Positions 17,049-23,377 of a stretch of 64,000 nt of DNA are shown in pieces. The notes beneath the pieces were generated by a model. It was not told the origin of the DNA, did not search any database, and saw nothing but the letters and a program-made list of their open reading frames with translations. Made by a program: the position numbers and the translations under genes. Each line of letters begins with the position of its first letter. Position 1 is the stretch's first letter. Origin of the DNA: Treponema bryantii NK4A124 (GTDB lineage: Bacteria > Spirochaetota > Spirochaetia > Treponematales > Treponemataceae); assembly GCF_000421345.1 (NCBI RefSeq), contig NZ_ATWV01000005.1, forward strand, positions 1-64,000, given 5' to 3'.

Positions 17049-17729
17049 TTGGCAGAAAAAAATCTTAGTTGTTTCATTGATGAAGCTGGAGACTTTGGCG
17101 ATTTTGAAACACATTCACCTTATTATATTGTTTCTGTCATTGCCCACGAACAGGAAAAGTCTATTCAAGCAGAAATTGACGGCTTAGAAAAATATATGAC
17201 CTCTTTAGGTTATCCTCATCATGCAATTCATACTGCACCTCTTATCCGTCGTGAAGGTGACTATGAATATCTAAATATGGAAGAACGTCGAAAACTTTTC
17301 AACCTCATATTCAAATTTGCACGAATGTGTCCTATCCGCTTTTTTACAGTTGATATCAGAAAATCAGAGTGTGCAGATTCAGATATTCTTGAAGCAAAAA
17401 TCACAAAAGAAATCAAAAGTCAGATTGAAAAGAATTTAAATTACTGGCATGCCTTTGATAAAATCGTAATCTATTACGATAATGGACAAAAGCCTCTTAA
17501 ACGTATTTTAAATATTATCTTCAATTCAATGTTTGCAAATGTTGAGGTAAGAAAGGTAAGTCCGGTAGATTATAAACTTTTCCAGGTTGCAGACCTTATC
17601 TGTACCTTAGACCATATAAAAGCAAAACTCGATATAGGCCAGTTCTCAAATTCTGAAAAGGAATTCTTTTCTTCCCCGGCACTTTTTAAGAAAAATTTCT
17701 GGAGAAAAATAAACCAGCAGCGTTTATAA
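17049..17729 (+). CDS. DUF3800 family protein (RNase H-like fold)
   Basis: 226 aa with a TTG start at 17049 (GGAG 11 bases upstream; no in-frame ATG nearby). Opens with CFIDEAGDFGDF, the conserved acidic entry strand of DUF3800, and contains KIVIYYDNGQKPLKRIL in the middle and VSPVDYKLFQVADLICTLDH near residues 175-195, where the second invariant Asp lies; together these acidic residues suggest an RNase H-like nuclease site. The family is common in mobile elements and prophages and is suspected to act in defence. Its immediate upstream partner is a terminated structured RNA with a consensus promoter. The cassette is flanked by 187-bp direct repeats. Confidence 0.85.
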   Translation: MAEKNLSCFIDEAGDFGDFETHSPYYIVSVIAHEQEKSIQAEIDGLEKYMTSLGYPHHAIHTAPLIRREGDYEYLNMEERRKLFNLIFKFARMCPIRFFTVDIRKSECADSDILEAKITKEIKSQIEKNLNYWHAFDKIVIYYDNGQKPLKRILNIIFNSMFANVEVRKVSPVDYKLFQVADLICTLDHIKAKLDIGQFSNSEKEFFSSPALFKKNFWRKINQQRL

Positions 17730-17785
17730 TCAAATTTTTGTTCAGCTTTGCATATAATTATATTGTATGTGATTTATGTATCTCA

Positions 17786-18217
17786 TTAAAAATCAGATAG
17801 CTCATTATATAATTCTTCATTCCCATTGGAATATGCACGTTTTGCCTCTTCTGTTATCACGTATTTTGTCGTCAGGCTGGATCCTACCCATAGAAGAATT
17901 GGAGACAAGCATTCTGCAATTCTAACAGGAACTGGTCTTGCAATTAGTCTGAACTTATGATTCTTTAGATAAGTAATCAGATCACGAGCATATATGCTTA
18001 AATTGCCATTATCTGTTGATATTACAATTCTTTTCAATTTTTTTCTTTCTGATTTTTTTAGTTCCTTTGCAAATTTCCGCTGGAGCTTTTTTGGCATCTG
18101 TCCGACCAAATCGTATTCAACTCTATTCTTTATTTTAAATTCCTGTGTACCGCGATACTCATCCGTTAAACTAAGTTTCTTATTACGAGGAGCGTTTGCA
18201 AAATCAGTTCTATTCAT
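17786..18217 (-). CDS. Hypothetical basic protein
   Basis: 143 aa from ATG 18217, which has AGGAAG six bases upstream; the frame extends to 18250 but lacks an RBS there. Basic, Lys/Arg-rich (KKLQRKFAKELKKSERKKLKRIVIS, about residues 43-67), then a helical C-terminal half with a hydrophobic patch. A nucleic-acid-binding role is possible from charge alone. Second gene behind motif copy 4. Its 3' end is duplicated at 16528-16714. Confidence 0.65.
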   Translation of the reverse strand: MNRTDFANAPRNKKLSLTDEYRGTQEFKIKNRVEYDLVGQMPKKLQRKFAKELKKSERKKLKRIVISTDNGNLSIYARDLITYLKNHKFRLIARPVPVRIAECLSPILLWVGSSLTTKYVITEEAKRAYSNGNEELYNELSDF

Positions 18218-18239
18218 ATTTTCTTCCTTATTTTGACTC

Positions 18240-18614
18240 TTATAAGACAATTGTTCTTGTTTTTCTTTCGTGTTTTGTAACCCACAATTTGCTCATACCA
18301 TGCTGGAATTTTTTCATGCAGTAAATCCACTGTCTTTTATTGAATATGTTTAAGGTTTGTCCTTCAATACTCTCAATCATTAAATGAATAAAAGCCCATA
18401 CCTGTTCTTTTTCTGAAAAATCAATTTCAAGATCGTTTCTTGATTCTGCAATTAGATGGCTCAAATTTTCTGTATACTTAAAATTTTTATAATAATTATA
18501 ATAAGCATTAATCAGCTGTACTGAAGCTTTGACTGTAAAATCATTTGGATTCTTAAAATACTTTTCTAAAAATTCGCAATAGCTTTTAATTGCATCATTC
18601 ATTAAATATTCCAT
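18240..18614 (-). CDS. Hypothetical helical protein
   Basis: 124 aa, helical, aromatic-rich (YCEFLEKYFKNP, INAYYNYYKNF). GAGG lies nine bases before the ATG at 18614; a second in-frame ATG (codon 5) is possible. Upstream, in order, are motif copy 4 and the conserved C-rich-loop hairpin, the same leader layout as the 8392 gene. It is followed at 23 bp by the basic 143-aa gene. No family recognised. Confidence 0.65.
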   Translation of the reverse strand: MEYLMNDAIKSYCEFLEKYFKNPNDFTVKASVQLINAYYNYYKNFKYTENLSHLIAESRNDLEIDFSEKEQVWAFIHLMIESIEGQTLNIFNKRQWIYCMKKFQHGMSKLWVTKHERKTRTIVL

Positions 18615-18649
18615 ATCAACCTCACTTAGAAAAATCAGAAAGAATATAA

Positions 18650-18677
18650 TGCTGCCTGCCGGGGGGTTCAGACAACA
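18650..18677 (-). promoter_or_regulatory. Conserved 5' leader hairpin with C-rich loop, copy 2
   Basis: On the minus strand TGTTGTCTG pairs with CAGGCAGCA around AACCCCCCGG. Compared with the copy at 8324-8358, base changes fall in paired positions and keep Watson-Crick or G-U pairs, and the loop stays C-rich. The downstream RBS is GAGG, complementary to the loop. Confidence 0.55.
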
Positions 18678-18701
18678 CTATATTTTTTCATCTTCTAAAA
18701 G

Positions 18702-18735
18702 AATGATAACACAGGGGGTATGACGAATAATGTCA
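18702..18735 (-). promoter_or_regulatory. Shared promoter/operator motif, copy 4
   Basis: On the minus strand: TGACATTATTCGTCATACC, C-run, TGTGTTATCATTC. It agrees with copies 1-3 at all core positions but one, and ends 88 bp before the 18614 start codon, nearly the same distance as copy 2 from its gene. Confidence 0.65.
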
Positions 18736-18817
18736 TAGCTTTTCTATAAAAACAAAAATAATTAAAAACATCTGGGGGAGCGGGAAAGGGGGATGACCAA
18801 TAAGTTTACTTCCTAGT

Positions 18818-18888
18818 GTCATTCCGAACTTGTTTCGGAATCTATAGGCCTAGATATAGTGTAGATGCTGAAACAAGTTCAGCATGAC
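18818..18888. repeat. Paired dispersed palindromic repeat (long inverted repeat)
   Basis: GTCATTCCGAACTTGTTTCG... on one side and AGATGCTGAAACAAGTTCAG... ending CATGAC on the other are inverted copies of one 26-bp unit differing at about three positions. Single units of the same family occur at 57406-57426 and 59216-59242. Units of this kind are widespread in bacterial genomes. The remaining 18615-18967 sequence holds the motif and hairpin listed above and nothing else I can support. Confidence 0.8.
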
Positions 18889-18967
18889 GATACTTTTTGG
18901 ACAGTCCCTTTCATTTCCTACGCATATTTTAAGTAAATTATTACCAGTTTATTGACACTTTACAGGA

Positions 18968-19258
18968 TTATTCCTCATTCTTCTCAGAAATTGAAAGAAT
19001 CTTTTGTGACGTAAAATCCAACCATATAATTGTGCGAAGTTGTTTTATAGCTGTTGCACGTAATAATTCTAGTCGCTTTGGTTGCTCAATATTCTGTTCT
19101 ATATTGAGATTCCAATTTAATGAAAGTCTTGAATTTTCATCAGATTTCAATCTTCGATAATCATTTTGTATCCAATCGTTTATCCAATCTGCATAAATCT
19201 GAGCTGTTTTTAACGCCCGCTCTAATACTTCCGCGGCGCCTGCGTTCGCTGGCCTCAC
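18968..19258 (-). pseudogene. Possible gene fragment before the tRNA
   Basis: A 96-codon frame starting GTG at 19258 with AGGAGG directly abutting it, too close for good initiation. The first 15 codons lie in a GC-rich, repeat-like stretch (19215-19290), while the rest (TAQIYADWINDWIQNDYRRLK and on) has normal helical protein composition. It is probably the 3' part of a gene whose 5' end was replaced. No family recognised. Confidence 0.35.
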
Positions 19259-19364
19259 CCTCCTGGTTCGGCCTTCTCAAAAAGCCTGCACCACTGCTCG
19301 GCTTTTTGAGAACCGCTCACTCCGGTTCGAATCGTGTTATGAAATCCTGACATTACTGCGTTAA

Positions 19365-19395
19365 AACAAAAAAGTTCGTCATCTCTGACGAACTT
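19365..19395 (-). terminator. Terminator of left tRNA-Arg
   Basis: AAAGTTCGTC and GACGAACTTT pair around ATCTCT; on the minus strand the stem is followed by a T-run (TTTTTTGTTTT). It lies immediately downstream of the left tRNA-Arg 3' end. Confidence 0.8.
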
Positions 19396-19400
19396 TAGTT

Positions 19401-19475
19401 TGAGACTGACACGATTCGAACGTGCGACCCCCACCTCCGCAGGGTGATGCTCTAATCCAGCTGAGCTACAATCTC
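19401..19475 (-). tRNA. tRNA-Arg(GCG), left copy (attL)
   Basis: 75-nt cloverleaf: acceptor GAGATTG/CAGTCTC with discriminator A, D stem GCTC/GAGC, anticodon stem TCACC/GGTGG (27-43 is a U-G pair), loop CTGCGGA giving anticodon GCG, T arm GCACG-TTCGAAT-CGTGT. CCA is not encoded. It differs from the copy at 56986-57060 by one base (position 27). As the prophage lies on its 5' side, its 5' half was probably brought in by the element and its 3' half is the ancestral one. Confidence 0.93.
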
Positions 19476-19599
19476 AGACTTTGTATAACTCAGAAGCACT
19501 CAGTTATACTGTATCTAAATGTATATTATTACATTTTAACGATTTATGCAACTGATTTGTTTTGAATGTTTTTGAGTGGTTTTGAGTGATTTAATTTTT

Positions 19600-19638
19600 T
19601 ACTGAAATCGTTACTGAAATCCCTTCTGAAATGATTTC
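19600..19638 (+). repeat. Integrase arm-type repeats, left end
   Basis: Three direct repeats TACTGAAATCGT, TACTGAAATCCC, TTCTGAAATGAT at 19600, 19612 and 19624, spaced exactly 12 bp. The same units occur near the right end (56804-56850). Consensus T-A/T-CTGAAAT. Likely binding sites of the integrase N-terminal domain. Preceding TTTTGAGTG repeats (about 19568-19588) may also belong. Confidence 0.75.
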
Positions 19639-19664
19639 GAGGATAAATTTTTGGCGAAGATTCC

Positions 19665-19712
19665 GACCCCCACCCCTAACGGGTGATTTTTCACCCATCA
19701 GAGGTGGGGGTC
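19665..19712. repeat. Cruciform resembling the tRNA attachment core
   Basis: GACCCCCACC at 19665 pairs with GGTGGGGGTC at 19703, with GGGTGA-TTTT-TCACCC inside. The left arm and following bases (CGACCCCCACC.CC...GGGTGAT) closely match the anticodon-arm part of the tRNA-Arg gene (CGACCCCCACCTCCGCAGGGTGAT), including the A that distinguishes the left tRNA copy. May be a second recombination core or a degraded tRNA piece. Confidence 0.5.
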
Positions 19713-19783
19713 TTGGTTTATCTCCGTTTGGTTAACAGATGTTTGCAGATACTTAATACTAATTAACTAAAACAAAGCATAAA

Positions 19784-19817
19784 TTAACACATAGGAAATG
19801 TGAAGCGGATTTATTAT
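19784..19817 (+). promoter_or_regulatory. Prophage promoter class, site A
   Basis: TTAACACATAGGAAATG, 11 bp, then TATTAT. The same block with the same 11-bp gap to a -10 hexamer is found at 34661-34694 and 35504-35537. A second TTAAC lies 21 bp upstream (19763). There is no normal -35, so an activator overlapping the -35 position is implied. The predicted start (19824) falls in a terminator hairpin. Confidence 0.6.
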
Positions 19818-19820
19818 TGA

Positions 19821-19849
19821 GCCATAACGAAAAGCGTTGTGGCTTTTTT
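19821..19849 (+). terminator. Terminator/attenuator at the prophage left promoter
   Basis: GCCATAACG pairs with CGTTGTGGC (one U-G) around a five-base loop, followed by TTTTTT. It lies between promoter site A and the excisionase-like gene, so it either stops readthrough from outside or attenuates the left operon. Confidence 0.75.
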
Positions 19850-19873
19850 ATTTAACACAAAAAAGGAGCTTGT

Positions 19874-20086
19874 ATGACGGACACAGAAGATAAAAATCTG
19901 GATTTGCTTTCGGTTGAGGAAGCGGCTGCTTACCTGAAGTTTAGCACTGCCTTTCTCTACAAGCTTTGCAAAGAGAATAAGATTCCGCATGTGAATTATG
20001 CGAGACACATTCTTTTTCGTAAGTCTGATTTGTATAACTGGCTTGGTTCGATGGTGACTTATGACAATTCAAAAATGGAGGCGTGA
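19874..20086 (+). CDS. Excisionase-like MerR/HTH_17 DNA-binding protein
   Basis: 70 aa. The pattern LLSVEEAAAYLKFSTAFLYKLCKENKIPHVNYARHILFRKSDLYNWL is the winged-helix HTH_17/excisionase signature (helix-turn-helix at about residues 12-35, wing at 36-50). AAAGGAGC stands about eight bases before ATG. At the opposite end of the element from the integrase but next to an att site, it could serve as recombination directionality factor or as regulator of the left operon. Confidence 0.85.
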   Translation: MTDTEDKNLDLLSVEEAAAYLKFSTAFLYKLCKENKIPHVNYARHILFRKSDLYNWLGSMVTYDNSKMEA

Positions 20087-20088
20087 TT

Positions 20089-20289
20089 ATGAGTGACAGC
20101 AAAGTGATTGAAATTAAGAAGGCTGTAAACGAGGCTCACAAATACCTTGAAGAGACGGCTTTGGAAAAACAGCACGGTGACATTGTTGTGACTATTACGA
20201 TGTTTCGTGGAGAACCGGTAAAGCTTACAACAAGCTTTTGTGAACATTTGGCAAAAAGACGGACGACCAGTCTGGTCGTGGAGAAATAA
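20089..20289 (+). CDS. Small phage protein, unknown
   Basis: 66 aa from ATG 20089 (GGAGG at 20077, seven-base spacing); a GTG at 20083 is also in frame but overlaps the upstream stop. Acidic helix then a beta hairpin-like part (DIVVTITMFRGEPVKLTTSF). Lies between the excisionase-like gene and terS in one operon. No family recognised. Confidence 0.65.
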   Translation: MSDSKVIEIKKAVNEAHKYLEETALEKQHGDIVVTITMFRGEPVKLTTSFCEHLAKRRTTSLVVEK

Positions 20290-20313
20290 ACCAGCAGGCA
20301 GGAGGTGATACAG

Positions 20314-20844
20314 GTGGGAGATAAGGACACTGTTAAGACCGCAGACAGTGAACTTAATAAAGGCAGTGAGCCGGTAAAGTCTTGGGAGAAAAAATTAGAC
20401 GATGAGTCTCCTAAGGCTTTTAAGGCTTTCTGTCTTTTCCGTTCCATGGGCTATAAGCGAAGCATTAAGGCCTGTATGGAGTTGAACGGAATAGAGCCTA
20501 AGAAGTATGGCTCCTGGGCGCGTTATGCTCGTCTCTACCGTTGGAATGAGAGAGCTGCTGAATACGACGCATACATTGCAAAGGAGACTGAAAGAGAGAT
20601 TCTGGCTGAACGTGTTGAACGACGAAAACGCCAGATGGAAATGTTGAACGGTTTTGATGAGCTTGTTCAAAAAAGAATTAAGACTTTGAAGCCGGAAGAT
20701 TTGAATGCAGACGGAGCGATGGATTTGCTTGAACGTTCTGCAAAGCTGGACTCGTTTATTACGGGTGCAGATAAAGAAACAGCAAAGCAGCCGGTACAGG
20801 GAGAACTGGCGATTAGCTTTGTTGATAGCTTTAAGGATTTGTAG
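20314..20844 (+). CDS. Terminase small subunit (putative)
   Basis: 176 aa from GTG 20314, eight bases after AGGAGG; the GTG at 20305 overlaps that RBS. Contains a helix-turn-helix-like core (about residues 40-85: KAFKAFCLFRSMGYKRSIKACMELNGIEPKKYGSWARYARLYRWNERAAEYD in composition), then a long charged helix (ETEREILAERVERRKRQME) typical of the oligomerisation region of small terminases. Immediately precedes terL. It would recognise the packaging site and load the large subunit. The call rests on position and helical pattern more than on a motif. Confidence 0.75.
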   Translation: MGDKDTVKTADSELNKGSEPVKSWEKKLDDESPKAFKAFCLFRSMGYKRSIKACMELNGIEPKKYGSWARYARLYRWNERAAEYDAYIAKETEREILAERVERRKRQMEMLNGFDELVQKRIKTLKPEDLNADGAMDLLERSAKLDSFITGADKETAKQPVQGELAISFVDSFKDL

Positions 20845-20883
20845 ACCGGAACAGCACAGCTGTTCCGAGCCAGGATGGGGGAT

Positions 20884-20920
20884 GAGCCTAAAAAATGCAG
20901 TGCATTTTTTTTAACGGCTC
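20884..20920. repeat. Prophage hairpin element, copy 1
   Basis: GAGCC-TAAAAAATGCA-GTGCATTTTTTTTAAC-GGCTC between terS and terL. The copy at 37054-37091 has the same plan: variable outer stem, then TAAAAAnTGC, and GCAnTTTTTTTAAC on the return. With its long T-run it may also weaken transcription into terL. Confidence 0.65.
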
Positions 20921-20935
20921 TTCGATTGTAGGCAT

Positions 20936-22150
20936 ATGACGACAGAAGTTTTTAAGCCGACTAAGGTGCAGAAAAAAGCTTTGGAACTTTTGAGTTCTGG
21001 AGCAAAACATATTCTGCTTTTTGGCGGTTCGCGTTCTGGCAAAACTACTGTTCTTGTAATGGCGATTATCTTTCGTGCCTGCAGGTACCCGGGTAGCCGC
21101 CATTTGATTTGTCGCTTTAGGGCGAAGGATGCGAGGAGTTCTGTTCTTCACGAAACTTTGATTCCGTGGCTGAACAAAACTGTTGGTGTAAAAAATTATA
21201 AAGCAAACGTACACGATGGTTTGATTACCTTGTGGAACGGAAGCGAGATTTGGATTGGCGGGCTTGGTGATAAGGAACAGGTAGACCGCATTCTTGGACA
21301 CGAGTATGTGACTATCTATTTCAACGAAGTGAGCCAGATCTCCTACTCCGCTATTACTACTGCCTACAGCCGATTAGCGATGAAAGTCGAAGGCTGCAAG
21401 AATAAGTTTTTTTATGACTGTAACCCGTGTTCGCCGATGCACTGGGCTTACAAAGTTTTCATCAGAAAGATTGAACCTCGGACTGATGAGAAATTGCAGA
21501 AGCCGGAGCTTTACGCAAGTGAAGTTTTGAATCCGATGGATAACGCTGAGAACCTTGATGAAGATTACATCAGCGACATCCTGGATAACATGCCGGAAAA
21601 ACAACGGGCACGATTCCGCGACGGTCTTTGGGTAAAACCTGAAGGAAGCGTTTACGAGAAGTTTGAAGAATCTATGATTCTGACTCGGGACCAGCTGCCG
21701 GAAGAGTTTGACTGTTTTACAGGCGGCCAGGATTTTGGACTTCATATTGCGGCTGTGAAAGTTGGCTGGGTTGGAGAGACGGTTTATGTTGTTGCTGATT
21801 TTGGCGGCTTCAACATTACAACAAAAACCAGCGTGGAACAGCAGCAGGCAAAGAACTGGTATGACGATTGCTTCGTTACCTATTGCGACCCGGCTGGTGG
21901 CGAGCGAATACAGGAAGTGCCTGGAGGAGTAAAAGCAAATAACTCTGTGGATGCAGGGATTGATTACATAATTGCAAAAATTGAACGAGGACAGTTTTTT
22001 GTTTGTAAGGACTGCACCGGCGTTCTTGGTGAAATATGGGATTACTCTCGGGATGAGAATAATCAGATTGTAAAAGTTAATGACCACTACATGGACGCTA
22101 TGCGTTATGCCATATTCAGCGCAGCGGCCTCTGGAGTGGTAATGGTCTGA
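20936..22150 (+). CDS. terL: Terminase large subunit
   Basis: 404 aa. ATPase-nuclease motor that packages DNA into the prohead. Walker A is GGSRSGKTT (about residues 30-38), Walker B HEYVTIYFNEVSQ (about 122-134), coupling motif region NPCSPMHW; the RNase H-like nuclease half shows GGQDFGLH (about 263-270), TYCDPAGGE and HYMDAMRYAI with conserved Asp residues. Short compared with 450-600 aa but complete in motifs, as in PBSX-like terminases (Terminase_6/3 type). Separated from terS by the hairpin element. No obvious strong RBS; the ATG is near GTAGGC, so initiation may depend on coupling. Confidence 0.93.
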   Translation: MTTEVFKPTKVQKKALELLSSGAKHILLFGGSRSGKTTVLVMAIIFRACRYPGSRHLICRFRAKDARSSVLHETLIPWLNKTVGVKNYKANVHDGLITLWNGSEIWIGGLGDKEQVDRILGHEYVTIYFNEVSQISYSAITTAYSRLAMKVEGCKNKFFYDCNPCSPMHWAYKVFIRKIEPRTDEKLQKPELYASEVLNPMDNAENLDEDYISDILDNMPEKQRARFRDGLWVKPEGSVYEKFEESMILTRDQLPEEFDCFTGGQDFGLHIAAVKVGWVGETVYVVADFGGFNITTKTSVEQQQAKNWYDDCFVTYCDPAGGERIQEVPGGVKANNSVDAGIDYIIAKIERGQFFVCKDCTGVLGEIWDYSRDENNQIVKVNDHYMDAMRYAIFSAAASGVVMV

Positions 22151-22169
22151 GGATTTACCGATAAACTAT

Positions 22170-23366
22170 ATGGGACTTTTTAAGAGGAACCAGAAAGAAA
22201 AAAAGTTACGAAGCTTTTCTGAGATAAATAACGAAACTGTTGCAGATGACTTTTCTGTTCGCGAAAAGAAGACCTGCACGGATCCTTATTTACAGCATGC
22301 GTGGGTTTCGGTTTGTATTGATATTCTCACAAGAAATGTTGCGCGGGCTGAATTTGAAATTAAGAAAAACGGAAAGAAAGTAAACGATTCTAAGCTGGCA
22401 CAGCTTTTTAACTACCCTAATAAAAGTCTATGCAGGTTTGATTTATGGAAGCAGACCTGCGCCTGGTGGAGCCTCGACGGTGAGGCGTTCTGGTGGTTTG
22501 GCGAAGACTACTGCTGCGGCATTCCAACTGAGATTTATATTTTAAATCCAAGGAACATGCAGCACGTTGTTGTAGACGGAAAGATTACCAAGTGGGTTTA
22601 TACAGAAGGTGGAACGGGGAAACCTTGTATAATCCTTCCTGATGAAATAATCCACTTTAAGGACTGGAATCCGTGGAATGAATATCGCGGGGTTAGCCCT
22701 TTGGTAAGCTTGGGTCTTGAAGTCGAACAGGATTTGCTCGCTGCCAAACAGAACTCCGGACTTTTAAGAGAAGGTGGTGTGCCTAAGGGGCTTTTAAAAA
22801 CTGACCAGATTCTTACAGAAGCAGAAGCTGAAATCTTAGCGAGAACTTGGGACTCAAAATATGGTCACGGTATGAAAAACCGCGTGGCAGTATTGGGTAA
22901 AGGTACAGAGTACCAGCCGCTGACTTTCAGCCCCGATGTTCTGAAGCTTTACGATATGAAGAAGTGGAACCTGTATACACTGCTTGCGAAGTATGGCATT
23001 CCGCCTAGAGTAGCGAACATACAGGATTCTAAAAGTTCCCTTAGTGGTACCGACACAGACAGCCAGCACAGAGCATTCTGGAACTTTACATTAATTCCTT
23101 TATTAAAAAACTTTGAGCAGATACTCGAAGTGCAATTCTTTCGTCGTTTCAATCTTTCAGAAACCGGCGAGTTCAATTTAAATAATATCCCTGAATTACA
23201 AGAATCTGAGGATGCCCAGAGCAACAGGGATATTGCAGAAATCAATGCTGGCCTTAAGACAATTAATGATGTTTTAAGACAACGAGGAGAAAAGGAAAAA
23301 CCTTGGGGCGACTGCTGGTATAAGCCCACATCCTTAACAGCATACGACTCTGCCCCATCACAATAA
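22170..23366 (+). CDS. HK97-type portal protein
   Basis: 398 aa, standard for HK97/PBSX-like portals, which form the dodecameric DNA gate at the head vertex. Family landmarks: HAWVSVCIDILTRNVARAEFEI near the N-terminus, WGxxxx-like region WWSLDGEAFWWFGEDYCCGIPTEIY, and DEIIHFKDWNPWNEYRGVSPLVSLGLEVEQDLLAAKQN (about 155-195), followed by the helical stem. It comes directly after terL, before a regulator-like gene that is unusual at this spot. Confidence 0.93.
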   Translation: MGLFKRNQKEKKLRSFSEINNETVADDFSVREKKTCTDPYLQHAWVSVCIDILTRNVARAEFEIKKNGKKVNDSKLAQLFNYPNKSLCRFDLWKQTCAWWSLDGEAFWWFGEDYCCGIPTEIYILNPRNMQHVVVDGKITKWVYTEGGTGKPCIILPDEIIHFKDWNPWNEYRGVSPLVSLGLEVEQDLLAAKQNSGLLREGGVPKGLLKTDQILTEAEAEILARTWDSKYGHGMKNRVAVLGKGTEYQPLTFSPDVLKLYDMKKWNLYTLLAKYGIPPRVANIQDSKSSLSGTDTDSQHRAFWNFTLIPLLKNFEQILEVQFFRRFNLSETGEFNLNNIPELQESEDAQSNRDIAEINAGLKTINDVLRQRGEKEKPWGDCWYKPTSLTAYDSAPSQ

Positions 23367-23377
23367 GAGGGTTAAAA

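Larger units (their letters stand above)
6836..19475. mobile_element. Putative tRNA-Arg genomic island
   Basis: The segment is bounded on the left by the tRNA 3'-end copy at 6836-6854 and on the right by the intact tRNA-Arg gene 19401-19475, both in the same orientation. Genes inside are AT-rich, mostly of unknown function, and include a WYL regulator, an AAA+ operon, a DUF3800 module and a truncated gene duplicate. No integrase remains, so if this was an integrative element it is now fixed or was mobilised in trans. The prophage sits in tandem on its right. Confidence 0.5.

Noticed and set aside
16958-17729. DUF3800 locus as a classic ToxN/ToxI type III toxin-antitoxin
   Set aside because: The protein is not ToxN-like and the RNA lacks the tandem direct repeats of ToxI; only the promoter-RNA-terminator-gene plan is shared.
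19314-19330. GTTCGAATCGTGT match to the T arm of tRNA-Arg in the opposite orientation
   Set aside because: Only 13 bases, T-arm sequences are common to many tRNAs, and no other arm of a tRNA can be built around it.
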